From contig NC_067116.1 of assembly GCF_021347895.1 (NCBI RefSeq), positions 39,637,677-39,701,676 of the forward strand: 64,000 bases of DNA, given 5' to 3'. The translations under genes were made by a program, and so were the position numbers. Source of the stretch: Acanthochromis polyacanthus (lineage: Eukaryota > Chordata > Actinopteri > Pomacentridae). The notes under the pieces were generated by a model. That model saw only the letters and a program-made list of their open reading frames with translations. It did not search any database and was not told the DNA's origin. The first letter of the stretch is position 1. Each line of letters starts with the position of its first letter. Below, in pieces: positions 37,891 to 52,076 of the stretch.

Positions 37891-37975
37891 ATAGTCATGG
37901 AAAGCCTTGGCCTCGCTGGAATGTTCGCATGTCTCCCTCCGGTCCGGGGCAGCGCAGTACAGATCCCAGAATACA
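37891..37975 (-). CDS. ssbp: SSBP-family gene, coding exon 4 (LUFS domain, C-terminal part)
   Basis: The minus-strand frame encodes 28 residues, including [20 protein letters not shown] and EAKAFHDY, after one base that completes a Cys codon from the previous exon. This matches the end of the LUFS domain of vertebrate SSBP2/3/4, nuclear cofactors that bind and stabilise LDB1 in LIM-homeodomain/LMO complexes. The acceptor reads 'tgtgcacag' before the exon, and the donor GTGAGT is at 37885-37890. The exon is 85 bp and ends on a codon boundary after Tyr, as in the known family exon. From memory, mammalian SSBP2 and SSBP3 have 'APERR' here and SSBP4 has 'APDRR', so the Asp leans towards ssbp4. 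'[14 protein letters not shown]' fits SSBP2/3 equally well, and the paralogue stays unresolved. The next exon was not found down to position 1. Confidence 0.96.
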
Positions 37976-38746
37976 CTGTGCACACAGGACAAGACAGCGA
38001 CAGCAATTAGACACTTTACTCTCTGTGATCCAAACACATATGATGGTTTCTGGTGCAGATATAGACAAGTCTGCAGACAGTGCAATGAGTGGTTAAAATG
38101 AACTCATGGAGCTGCAGCAAATCCACATTGATGTTTTTGAAGTAAAATTAGATTTCATTTGAATTTCGTCAGTATTGTGAGTAGAATGTAGGGGTTTTGG
38201 TAGAATGCTGAAATAAACTTCAGGGATATGTTCGTTTTCCTCACAATAATAACCTTTCTCAGCCCATTTTGCTCGTTTGACAAAGCACGCCAAACTTTTC
38301 AAACACAGACCGAAAATCTGCCACTGTCAATGTTTTATATTATTCATGAGCTCTAATGATAGCAGTCATGTGAACATTAGCAGCCAAAGAAGAACTTCTC
38401 TTCATAAAGATCTCTACTGATTCAGTGTCCTGAATGAAAGAACAGTGCGTGGGAACATCCTCTTTAACTTGAGAAAATGCTGAAAAATTAACAACATTAC
38501 GATACAAATAAGAAAATAAGTGACCAAAAAGTGTGCAAACAAAAACTGCAAAGCGTACAATAATACCCAAAAGCTATAATTAACAGTCTAGCATTGATAA
38601 ATCTCGTAATCAGGCTCACTATTGTCACCACAACTCTCCAAAAGCTGATACATCTTATTTGCTTGAATTCAGTTGCTGTCACAGAGAATTAAGAAAGCCA
38701 CAAACATTCACATTTGAGATGCTGAATATCATTCTACAATCTACAA
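37976..38746. other. Intron between SSBP exons 3 and 4, nothing recognised
   Basis: Part of the 12.1-kb intron (37976-50116). No repeat ends here. Confidence 0.5.
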
Positions 38747-38834
38747 TTCTACAATTTCATTTAGCAGACACTTTTGTCCAAAGCGACGTACAACACAAGC
38801 AAGAATTCAGACATAAGGAAAAACCTGTAGTAAG
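38747..38834 (-). mobile_element. L2-like LINE/V-SINE 3' tail fragment
   Basis: The plus strand reads 'catttagcagacacttttgtccaaagcgacgtacaa', the reverse of the tail string 'cgctttggacaaaagcgtcNgctaaatg' that I recall from L2-clade LINEs and SINEs of fish. It continues with 'cacaagcaagaattcagacataaggaaaaacctgtagtaag'. The copy at 44655-44749 is almost identical and in the opposite orientation. Confidence 0.65.
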
Positions 38835-38934
38835 TGCAAAAAGTGCTTCAAGTGCGATTGGCCAAAGGTGTTGCCATCAAGTTGCAGAAGAACTTTCCAA
38901 TGGTCCTTGAATGAATCATGTGTGATGACTAGTT

Positions 38935-40130
38935 CTGTCAAGAAATGTAATCACATTTTAGCTTGAAATTCTAATATTTCATCAAATAATCTTTCTACAT
39001 ATGTCTCACTTAAAAAATGCCAAAAATACACCATTTCTACTAATTATATCCTCCAAAAACGTTATAATTCTTTTTTTTGGGAGCAACCAAGAAGCCATGA
39101 ATGACTGAACTCTGACCAACAATCACAACACAAAAATTCAGAATTTTGGTTGAACTGAAGGCAGTGTACACAGAACAGAGAGAAGACGAGTGTGGAAACA
39201 ACATGAAAATGTGCGCAGTAAAATATCTATATTAGCTAGAGTTACCACCTTTTTTCCAAGTATTGATAACGTACACTGTCGTTCAAAGGTTTGGGGTCAC
39301 CCAAGCAATTTCATGTTTTCCATTAAAACTCATACTTTTATCCATGTGCTAACATAACTGCACAAGGGTTTTCCAATCATCAGTTAGCCTTTCAACACCA
39401 TTAGCTAACACAATGTAGCATTAGAACACAGGAGTGATGGTTGCTGGAGATGTTCCTCTGTACCCCTATGGAGATTTTCCATTAAAAATTGGCTGTTTCC
39501 AGCTAGAATAGTCATTTACCACATCAACAATGTCTACACTGGATTTCTGATTAATTTAATGCTGTCTTCACTGAAAAAAAAATGCTCTTCTTTTAAAAAG
39601 AAGAACATTTTTAAGTGATCAAAAACTTTTGAACAGTAAATGTTGGTTCCATTTTGTTCTTTTTTTTGTAAAATATACAGTCTCAACTTTAGCTTTTACA
39701 ATTTACTGAATAATTCTCTTCTCCTCAGTACGACCAAGAAGTCATTAATGATTCAGCTACGACTGAGCCACATGACAGAAATTACAAGACACCTGAACTG
39801 CAGGCTGTGCTAACGCAAAATGAACAGGAGACAAGTGTGGAAACAATTTTAAAATCTAAATTGTGAAATCTCTACACCATGCAGAGCCACTATTTTTTCC
39901 AGTATTGGAAATATGTTAGTTGTAAAACAACAACAACAAATGTTAAACCTTGGGATTCTAAATGTCATGCTGCACAGGAGACATGTTTGAGTTTTCTCTA
40001 CTTCTAGCCATGGTTGTGCTGTTTCTATAGAGGCGCAGGACTTTATATCGCTCTAGAAAAATGAGGCCACAGTGACTAAAAATAGTGACAAGAGCAAAAA
40101 CTGCACAGAAATTGCTCTGGGTTCAGAAGG
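38935..40130 (-). mobile_element. TTAA-flanked element pieces either side of a Tc1-like MITE
   Basis: 38940-39271 and 39639-40130 are both minus-strand pieces of the TTAA family. They overlap in content: both contain 'accaagaagNcattNatga', 'gaactg.aggc.gtg' and 'agtattg..aa', so at least two copies, or a duplication, are involved. The right end 'ctctgggttcagaagg' (to 40130) abuts TTAA at 40131-40134. The MITE at 39272-39638 lies between them. Confidence 0.78.
39272..39638 (+). mobile_element. Tc1/mariner-type MITE
   Basis: Starts TACACTGTCGTTCAAAGG and ends 'aaaaacttttgaacagta'; these are inverted repeats consistent with a TA target site. The interior contains 'agcctttcaacaccattagctaacacaatgt', 'aacacaggagtgatggttgctgga' and 'caatgtctacactggatttctgat', typical of a small Tc1-like element widespread in fish. 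The 367 bp have no coding capacity. Confidence 0.85.
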
Positions 40131-40369
40131 TTAATTGAATTGCTGTTGATCAACTTATCAATTAGCCCACTGAGTGTCTACTACTCAGCACTATAGACTC
40201 ATTTCAGTCAGCACTCAGGAAGTATTGAGGTTTGATGCTCGGTATTAAAAAGCCGTGCAAATCAGATACGCGGCACATTTCCCTCTGCAGCTCAGCGCCA
40301 AAGAGCTTTTACCAGGAAGGACCTCCACATGTTCCTCTCAGGCTGCCCTGCCGACCTGCAGGTTATTGA

Positions 40370-40436
40370 CCAATCAGCTGTGATTATGTTACTTACTGCC
40401 CAATCAGCCGCACTCATATTAGTTAATTAGACCAAT
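40370..40436 (+). promoter_or_regulatory. Three evenly spaced CCAAT boxes
   Basis: CCAAT occurs at 40370-40374, 40400-40404 and 40432-40436, the first two as 'CCAATCAG', 30 and 32 bp apart. Such phasing is typical of NF-Y-bound promoters and enhancers. 'TTAATTAG' lies directly before the third. No transcript start or exon was identified nearby, so any function is inferred. Confidence 0.35.
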
Positions 40437-41439
40437 CCCACTCCTCCAGGGTAACGGGGGCCACCAGGTCCCACTCCAAATGGACCCTTAATTACTGCAC
40501 TGAAATTAAGTACTGCCTAAGCCGGTCCACATTAAGGAGTTCACCTTCCTCCAGATATTGATTTCATGGACAGCTTATGTAAAGAAAGAAAAAAAAGAAC
40601 TGCTGAACACATGGGAGGAAATTCTTGCTGCCATGTAGAGGTGCAAATAAACTGTTACATGCATTCTTTGTGCTGATGTTAGGAGCAGCCGTGACACTTG
40701 ATATGACAGACTGCGAAATGGAGCAGAAAATATTAGCTGATCACCCATAACTGTCAGAGAATTGCTCGGTAGCACCCTGTCACATGTTGGTCATTTTTCA
40801 TTCTCCTGGATGTTTGATTTTCGCTCTTATTATCTCCTGAATTATAAAACCCTGTTGATCACTGATCTACACTTTGCTTTATTGAGTCCAGATTTTGTTA
40901 TTTTGAGGCCACTGAGGAAACATAAGTGTAACAATAGGTGTCCTAAAAATAAGAAGAACAATAAACAGTAAATTTCGACCCCGTGGCGCGTGCTAGCAAC
41001 CTCTCAAAGCATATGAGCTAAAATAGAAATGTCTTATTAAAGTATTTAAAGATTAAAAGACAGAGCTGGTGCCCCGAGGCACTCAGTGAGCTCTGAGGTC
41101 CTTCCTAGACAAGGAGGGCACTGAGGAACGGGGAGGGACGAACACATGGTGTGTGTGTTCTGCTGCCCTTCTGTCACGCGACAATAAAGCCAGTGTACAT
41201 TATCATATCTATCGGTTGGTGTTAAAGAGATTGCTGCTCCGTCGGAGACGAGACGCAGCGAGAAGGGGCGACCATCGCAAATCCAATCAGCTCTCGGGGA
41301 AATGAAATGCGACGCAGGTTAGAGTTTGTTACGGAAAAGACAGAACCAGGTGCAGGCGCAGGGTTGGGGTAAGGTGATCTAACATCTCCTGGCCTGTGAA
41401 GTCTGAAATATTATTGCGATTTGAACAGCTGACCCGCGT
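40437..41439. other. Intronic stretch, nothing recognised
   Basis: Mixed sequence with a somewhat CpG-richer patch at 41225-41310. No exon was supported. Confidence 0.45.
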
Positions 41440-42780
41440 CTGTCTGAGCCGCGCAGGGAAATCTCATTCTGTGTCTCTCTGCATAATCTGAAGCAGGATC
41501 GCTGTGGACGAGACTAAACGCACAAGACTTTCATTATTGTGATATTATTTTATGTGGATGACAAAGGATGCATTTTTATACATGGAGTCAGAACGAGATG
41601 CAAAGAAGGTGTGAGGATCATACGTGAAGAGTAGGTCCACTGAGAGATGAAACCAAAATATAACTGGGATATTTCTCTCTTTAAAAAATTACCAAAAATT
41701 AAGACAGGTTTATCGACTAGATATCTGTAAAACAATAATAATAAAAATTCTGCATTCTTCTAAACAAATGAGAAGCCAAAGTTTGGCTGAACTACATGCT
41801 GTGCAAACAGACAGGTGACTATATCATCTACAGTTATTAATCTGTGTTTCTCTGCGTAATCCTAAACACCCAATACTTTCATTATTGTGATATTATTTTA
41901 TGTGGATGACAAAGGATGCATTTTTATACATGGAGTTAGAAGCAAAGAGGGTGTGAGGATCATGTGTGACGAGTAGCTCCACTGTAAAGTTAGCAGAATT
42001 CAAATTGAAAAAAAAATGAAAAGTTTAGGTTGAAGTGCAGGCTGTGTATATAAATATGACTAATATAGACACAAGATTAATGCACAGTAAAATGTTTATA
42101 TCATGTACAATTATCATTCCTTGTCTGTCTGCATAATCTGAAGCACTGAGGACGAGACTAAACGCTGAAGACTTTCAATATTGTGATATTATTTTATGGG
42201 ACTGTTAAGGATGCATTTTTATACACAGAGTTCATGTGACAATCATGTGCGACAAGAATCTCCGCTGAAATTAAAACTGTGATATTTCTTCAAAAACTTT
42301 ATGCCTGGAGTCAGAATGAAAAGCAAATAAGGTGTGAGGATCATGTGGGACAATAACTCTGCTGGGAGATTTTGGCACATAAAACTGGGATAATTCTTCA
42401 AAATAACTTTCTCCCTACATGTGTCACAAAAATTGCCAAAATTTAGACCAGTTTACTAACTTGGTTCTGTAAAAAGCAAAAAAAATGAGCGCATTTTTCT
42501 GAACCAATGAGCCATGAGTGACTCAGCTGTGATCAACAATCACAGGGCAAATATTCAAAATTTAGGATCAAGTGGGATGAACTGCAGGCTGTGTACACAG
42601 AGCAGAGATGAGATGTGTAGAAACAAAACAGTAAAATATCTATATTATTTACAGTTATCATTCCATGATTTATCTTGAACAGGAGAATAAACGCAGAAGC
42701 AAGATAAAGGATGTATTTCTCTACATTAAGTTAAAACAAGAAGCAGAAGGTCTGAGGGGGTATAAAATCAGCAAGCAAAA
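41440..42780 (+). repeat. Diverged tandem array that has amplified TTAA-element pieces
   Basis: 'gatattattttatg' recurs at 41541, 41889 and 42185. 'ggtgtgaggatcat' recurs at 41609, 41949 and 42331. 'gatgcatttttatac' occurs in the first three units, and a decayed fifth start is seen at 42680-42750. Spacing is about 300-350 bp. Between these cores lie minus-strand fragments of the TTAA element: 'aaaattaccaaaaattaagacaggtttatc', 'ttgccaaaatttagaccagtttac', 'gaactgcaggctgtgtacacagag' and 'cagtaaaatatctatatt'. The mobile fragment is therefore part of the repeat unit. Confidence 0.82.
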
Positions 42781-44654
42781 TAAAACATTGCCCTAATTAA
42801 ACACAGATTTTTGCAAACTTTTTAGGGTCAGCGTGCAATCAGGAAAAAAGTCAGTTTCCATCTACTGAAAATGTGCTGCTAAACAGAATCCAGGTAAAGT
42901 CGGGGTGGAACCATCGTTAGCTCTAACTTGACAAAGCCACCCACATTTAGATGGAAAATCCATGTCACTGTTGTTGTCACATCCTTTTCAGAGACACTAA
43001 TCTTTACAAATTATCTGGGAAGTCAACATTCGCAGTTAATTAGTGCCAGCAATCTGCAAGAAATCTTGTACTCTGCACACCCTCGTAATAGCAAAATTTC
43101 TATCCAATTATCTAATCATTTCAATCTAATCATCTCATCATGGGAAGCTCTTAATGGTATTATGGGAAGTAACTGGTGTCGGAGCAAACCCAACTCTGCA
43201 TCAAGGATGAAAAGTTTAACCGCTCTCACTTTGAGGTGTTACAGGAGAGATTTAAACTGCAGCTTGGGGGTCATGCAAATTCCTTTTTTATTTATTTATA
43301 CAAATGAGAAATAAGGCTTTAAAAAAAACATGAGGCGGCACCATCAGCACATAAACACCAGAACAGAGGAGGAAGGGATTAGCGTCCAGCCGTCCAGAAG
43401 AAGACAATTACTAAAATTAAATGCCATCACGATAATTATTCGCAATTAACTGTGGTTTGACAAAGCCAGTGGTTACAATGTGCTTTTCCATTATAATAAG
43501 GAGAGCAAACAAAGACGCAAGAAGAAACGGAGGCTGCTGGAGGCAGGTCCACGTGACAATCCTGTGTGTCAGTCAGTCAGTCGGTCGGTCAGTCAGGAAA
43601 GGCAGAAATTAAGATGGAGACAGATGGAGAGAACACGAAAGAACCAAGAAAAATAAAGTTACAGAGAGCTGGCCACGCTCCCCTTAACAGACTCTTCCTA
43701 ATGGGACAAAATGCTGCAATCAAAGAGCGGAGGTGGGGAAACACAACCCTTTCAGCTGTCTTTATTACCTTGACTCAAGTAGCAGCTATTCTCCTGGTAG
43801 CACCGACGCATTCAGACAGCAGGAGGAAACAACACCACCGACGTGCCATGTAAATCAGGAGCGCTCCCTTTGGACTGGGGCTAATAAATACAGCAACTGT
43901 CACTGTGGAAAGACTGGCGGCTTAAAAGGAAAAACATGAAGTTGTCTAAATTATGGCTGGCAAAGCTTCCAGACAGGTAAAGAAAAAAAAAACAAATAGA
44001 AAAAAAACGCTCAATCATACAGGAAGAGCAGCGAAAGTAATTCACAAATCGATGCAAAACAGGAAGTGCTGGAAGCTTGGTGAGGTGGTGAATACTTAGA
44101 AATATTTATAGGCTACTATCTTCTCCTTTTTCCAGGAGCCATGCTGCAACTCTTTAGCGGAGCGGTGGTCATAAATTTGCATGATCCCGCAAATATTAAA
44201 GATCCTTCTGTGTTGGACTCCCCAAGTTTCTATTCTCTCAAACGTCACTGCTGTCAAGAGGGTGTGCAATTGGTCGACAATGCTAATTTACTCGATACAA
44301 GAGGTCTGTGCAGGTTGACTTTGCCACTGTGAGCTATTATAAGTGGTTGTGTGACCCAGCCCTAAAGGCCAGATCATGCTTTTCAAAGTCCTACATGCAA
44401 GGACCTGCATGGATACTTATATGGACAGTCGTGTCCAGCCAATAATGCGCCATTGTGTGGACTATAGCCACTGGAAGAGTATCAACTGCACCAGGAAAGG
44501 AGATTCCATGTGATCCACACCTTTATAATACGTCGTCATAAGAGCTGCATTTGAAGTCGTCGCTGCCGAACTTCAGGTGCTTTGATTGCTGCTACGTCAG
44601 GAATAATCACACTGACATTCCACTACAGCCCAATCTGTAAGTGGCTGTTATATC
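42781..44654. other. Intronic stretch, possible conserved non-coding patches
   Basis: 42960-43200 and 43395-43470 contain non-repetitive AT-rich sequence with TTAATTAG, TAATCAT and CAATTA words. (CAGT/CGGT)n occurs at 43571-43593. No exon was supported. Confidence 0.4.
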
Positions 44655-44749
44655 CTTACTACAGGTTTTTCCTTATGTCTGAATTCTTGCTTGTGTTGTA
44701 CGTCGCTTTGGACAAAAGCGTCGGCTAAATGAAATTGTAGAATCGTAGA
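44655..44749 (+). mobile_element. L2-like LINE/V-SINE 3' tail fragment, inverted relative to 38747
   Basis: 'ccttactacaggtttttccttatgtctg', 'cttgtgttgtacgtcgctttggacaaaagcgtcggctaaatg' and 'aaattgtagaatcgtagaa' match the reverse complement of 38747-38834 with only a few differences. Confidence 0.68.
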
Positions 44750-45368
44750 AAAAGACACAGCAAACAGTTCAGAAACATCCACAGGAGTCACATTTACTTT
44801 TCTCTGCTCAACATTTAGAGCAAAACATCTATGAAGAAGATGGATGCAGCTGTAGTACGGCCAGAACCACATTTTCAAAGTCTGCATCAATCAGCGCACA
44901 AGAAAGAGGAAACAATGAATTCTTCCAAACTGTCAAGTGTCGCTGATGATTTCAGAAAATATCCAAATTGACTATAAAATGTGCATATTTCTCTTCAATT
45001 TACATTTGAACAAGCTGAACTCACATAACAGTGAATTAGAAGAACAGGAAACTTTCCATTTCTACAATGTATGTTTGCTCCAAAGTCCCAAATTTTGTCC
45101 TAAGTTCTACTAATTCTACTTACATGGTTGCACTCAGAAGTAGCCTGGTAGCCACGCTTTTCTTTCATTACACAACTGTAGCATTACAAATCAATGCAAA
45201 CAGTGTGTAGCTCCTTTAAAGTTCTCACTGGTTGTACCGCATTAGTGTTCATATTGAATTCTGTTTAGATGCAGCTGCAATTGGTGGTCCATCTCTGGTT
45301 TGGAATTACAATTATGAGGCTTGTGCTGATGCTTTTTTAACTAGAAATTGTTTATATTTACAGCTTAA
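44750..45368. other. Intronic stretch, nothing recognised
   Basis: Ordinary AT-rich sequence up to the TTAA at 45365-45368. Confidence 0.45.
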
Positions 45369-46130
45369 CCCCCTGTAGGTTTGAAAGATATGTGACAATT
45401 TAAAAAATCTACAATATTGCACCATTTACTAGAGCAGGAAATGATAAAAAAAAAAAACAGGAAGAGTCACTAGACTTTTGTTTTGATAATCCTTCAACTA
45501 AGCAATTTCAATGTGCCATTTTTGTCTGAAAACTTAATTAAACCTAAACTTAAAATTGAGTTATTTCATCAAAACCACTTTGCTCTACACATCTCATTCA
45601 CCAAAACAAGCAGTTTGCAACAACTAGACTGTGTGAAAAAAAAGAATTCTGCACTTTTTGGTGCAACCATGAAGCTATTAGTAACTCAGCTGTGATCAAC
45701 ACACGGCTGACAAAAAATCAGTAAGTTTTCAACAGAGCTGGGATGAACTGCAGGCAGTGTTTAGACACAACAGAGAGAAATATCTAGAGAAAAAAAATGT
45801 AGTAAAATATGAAGTGAATATGAAGAGAATCAAGTCAACATTTTTTAAGTACTGGTAACGCCTGTGGGCACGTGGACGAATGTTTTTTAGTTTTTGCAAA
45901 ATAAATATCTAAAGAAATTCAACTTTTTTATGATGTATGGCATTAAAACTTTGTCAGACAGCAGAAAAGATTTTTTTTTCAGTTCTCTCTACTTCCAGCC
46001 GTGGTTGTGTTGTTTCCATAGAGGAGCGGGATTTTATATTACAGTGAAAAATGAGCCCACAGTGGGTGAAAATGTGACAGGAGCAAAAAAAAAAAAAAAA
46101 AAGCCCAGAAACTGCTTGGTGTTCAGAGGG
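45369..46130 (-). mobile_element. TTAA-flanked element, full length, reverse
   Basis: TTAA (45365-45368) is followed by 'ccccctgtaggtttgaa'. The other end is 'aactgcttggtgttcagaggg' (to 46130), the exact family terminus, followed by 'ttgc' in place of TTAA. The interior carries all family blocks in reverse order, including 'agccgtggttgtgttgtttccatagagg' and an A-run (46086-46102). Confidence 0.82.
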
Positions 46131-46965
46131 TTGCACAATATGAAGCAAAAGAACACAGTGGCGGAGAAGAATGAAGGATGACTTAGGTGAGGAGAAAAAG
46201 GAGAAACACTGTTTATAAAGAGCAGTGCAGACGTTCGGGAGCAGAGGACGGCTACTCTGGCTGTTTTCTCTGCCCCTAACAAACAAGAATTTCAGCTTGA
46301 GGCTATCAAACAGAGGATCCCTGTACATGCTGTTGTTGTGCTGAAGGTTTTGGGGTTTTTTTTATTTGTGTGTATGTTTTGTGTGCTGGGATGCGCATCG
46401 AGGATTCAGCAGCCATCCAGTGAAAACTGGTTAAAGCAATCGATTTCGGGATAAGGAGGAGACAACTAGCAGCGGCCAATAGAGAGGGAGCTAATGACAC
46501 AATCAACACCTGCAGCCCTCGCTGAGCCTTTTCTTTATCCTTCCACCCATAACAACAGATGTGGATGAGTGACCCCCACCCCCAGCATCCCTCCCCCATT
46601 CCCCCAGCCATTCTGAAGCCCCACCACCCACCAACGCCGTCCTGTAGGAAACAGCCACAGCGGCGGAGACAAGGGGGAAGAAAGCCCCAGCGAGGTGCTG
46701 AGGAGGAGGGAGGGGGGACGGCGGGGGTCGGGGGGCCGAGGTGGCGGTGGGGTCGGGGTCTTGGATTTGGCTGTTTAACACAAAAGGAGCTGGAATGCAA
46801 AGAGTTAATCCGTTCGGGGGTCTCTCTTCCGCAAACAAAGGGACAGGCCTCCAGACAAAGGTTGAGGGAGGGGGAGCGAAGGGTGAGGGATGAGGGAGGT
46901 TGGTGGCTTTCCTACCATCTGGAGCTTTTGTTTTGGGGGGGAGGCTGGAGGTTGGAAAGGAGAAG

Positions 46966-46968
<3 letters not shown>
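46131..46968. other. Intronic stretch with GC-rich, purine/pyrimidine patches
   Basis: 46570-46760 is C-rich then G-rich (several runs of four or more G at 46712-46760). Long frames across it are compositional artefacts with no conserved domain. Confidence 0.5.

Positions 46969-47038
<70 letters not shown>
46969..47038 (+). repeat. (GA)35 microsatellite
   Basis: 70 bp of uninterrupted GA, a mirror-symmetric purine tract of the type that can form triplex DNA. Confidence 0.98.
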
Positions 47039-47042
<4 letters not shown>

Positions 47043-47230
47043 CCGCCTCCCGGTTCTCTTCCAGCAACAAACGACCCCCTCAACCCCAGAGAGCATCCAC
47101 GTGGCCCAGATGGACGCCCCTTCGCTGGGTCACGCTGCTCCGTCGCCCTGCCCTGCCCTGCCCGGCTCATCCTCAGCCAAACACACACTCTGTCATCTCC
47201 CACACTGCAGAAATGCATCAATACAGGCAG

Positions 47231-50116
<2,886 letters not shown>

Positions 50117-50178
50117 CACCACCATGAGTGTAAAAATCCTGGAGGTTCCCCAAGTGTGATGTTCTTCTCCCATCGGAT
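50117..50178 (-). CDS. ssbp: SSBP-family gene, coding exon 3 (LUFS domain, middle part)
   Basis: The minus-strand frame encodes [20 protein letters not shown] and then the first two bases (TG) of a Cys codon, completed by the exon at 37891-37975. This 20-residue block is essentially invariant in SSBP2, SSBP3 and SSBP4 and belongs to the LUFS domain that binds LDB1. The acceptor is a pyrimidine tract ending 'ctgtctctcag', and the donor is GTACGT (50111-50116). The length of 62 bp gives 20 codons plus 2 bases, so phases fit both neighbours. The tract after the donor is an ordinary intron. No substitution is seen that would separate the paralogues. Confidence 0.97.
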
Positions 50179-50916
50179 CTGAGAGACAGCAGCGGGATAG
50201 AAGAGGAGGAGGAGGAGGAAGGAGGGTCGGTGGGGAGAAGACAGAGGAGGGAGAAATGAAAAATTAGACACTGCAGCATGTTTTATGCATAATGTAATCA
50301 TTTTGCTCAACTGTCCTCTCAACTTTCGGACTGACGGAGCGATAGTCGGACAGAAAAATAGGCCGAGGAGGAGCGCGGCGATCTGCAGTGCAGTGCGGTG
50401 CAGAGTTTTGTGGATAAGAAACTGTGACTGTCTTGAAGCAGCAGTCCTCTCCGCTGCCCTCACAAACCAGCAGCGCTCCTGCCTGTATCTGGACACCGAG
50501 ATAAGATCCAGTCGCAGATAACAGATCAACTGCCTGCTTCACACACTCCTACTGACATGACTCTACACACAGAAACTCACACACACACACACACACACAT
50601 ACATACAGTCTGAGAGATGATTCGACAGAGTCTGAGAGGACGACATGACAGCGTCAAGATTTCTCCAGATTTTTTTTCCTATACGCGCCATATATATATA
50701 TACATATATATATATATAGAAGACACCGATACGAGGTTTCTATTAAAGTGTCTACTCTCCAGATTTCCCCAACGCCGCTTATAATGATGTGATGTGCCAT
50801 ATGTTGGTGTGGGCCTGTTGATTTAATGCTGCTAAAGAGCTGAGTGCTGCACTGTGCAGAAGAGCACAGAGTGGCAAAGTCCTCTCGGGGACAGAAGTGT
50901 ATTGTTTGTATAGTAT

Positions 50917-51000
<84 letters not shown>

Positions 51001-51381
51001 GTGTGGCTCTCGCTGAAGGAGGAACAGAGGCTAATTGAGGCAGGAGAGTCCAGGTGATAGCGCTCTCATTAGACGAGCAGGTGTGTATGAAGGCCTTCAG
51101 TCTACCTGCGAGGATAGAAGTCCCTTATCTATTGAAACATGCATGTGTGTTTTCCTGTGCGTGTGCGCTCGAGACTGCGAGATACGGAGGCTCAGAAAGA
51201 AATCCGGAAACCAAAACATATTCATCTTTTAAACAACACATACACGCAGCAAACATCTAGAAAACACTCTCAGACTGACTGCAACACATTCACCGATTTG
51301 ATAACTCAATGCAGATGCAGAAAACAGACACAAACAATGGATTTAGGTTACGCTGCAGCAGTGTTGTAAAATGCCATTTAA
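50179..51381. other. Intron between SSBP exons 2 and 3, with microsatellites
   Basis: Contains (CA)11 at 50578-50599, an (AT)n palindrome at 50690-50719 and (GT)n of about 42 units at 50921-51005. 50320-50480 is CpG-richer with 'gcagtgcagtgcggtgcag', but nothing codes. Confidence 0.7.
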
Positions 51382-52076
51382 CCCTCTGAACCCCAAGCAG
51401 TTACTGGGCAGATCACATTTTTACCCACTGACGGCTCATTTTTCACAAAGTTCAGCACCTCGAGCAAGCATAACTAGGAGTAGAGAGAACCTGTGATCCT
51501 GTGATTTAGTTATAATGCCAGAAATCAAAAGAAAACAAAAGGTGAATTTCTTTGGCGATTTATTTTACCAAAATGGACAAAAAACTACTCAAATCAACCT
51601 GTAGAATATCTCTCCAAATGCCTACATGTGTGACAAATACTGGAAACTCTACATAAAAAAGATATTTCTCTGCTTAATTCCAAATTTGCTTTAATATTTG
51701 TCTTCCATCTGGTCTCTGTAAACACAGCCTGCAGTTCAGTCCCTGAATTTTTCTCAGATAAGTGTTGGTCACACTTGAGTCAGTCATGGCTTTATAATTA
51801 TTTTTTTACAGAATCTGGTCATCGCAAACAGTTAATTCTTGGCAATTTTTTTTTAATGATTTTGTTAAAATGCCACAATATTATGCTCAGATTTGGTGAA
51901 GCATTTTAATAGAACAGCACATCTCCAATGAGTAGTTCAAGGACTGTCAGAAAATAAGGAAAATACAACAATTCTTTTTCTTTTTATAGTTTCTGTCTGT
52001 AAGAAATTGTGTAATTTTGGTGATTATTAACAAGATAACGCATCTTACAAGCCCACATGTTTTGTGGTTCAGAGGG
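51382..52076 (+). mobile_element. TTAA-flanked element, best-preserved reference copy
   Basis: Flanked by TTAA on both sides (51378-51381 and 52077-52080). The left end is CCCTCTGAACCCCAAGCAG and the right end is 'tttgtggttcagaggg', so the terminal inverted repeat is CCCTCTGAACC. It is 695 bp, AT-rich and without an ORF. TTAA specificity with CCC-starting termini suggests a piggyBac-type MITE; this is an inference, since Kolobok also targets TTAA. Its blocks define the family seen at ten or more places in this window. Confidence 0.9.
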
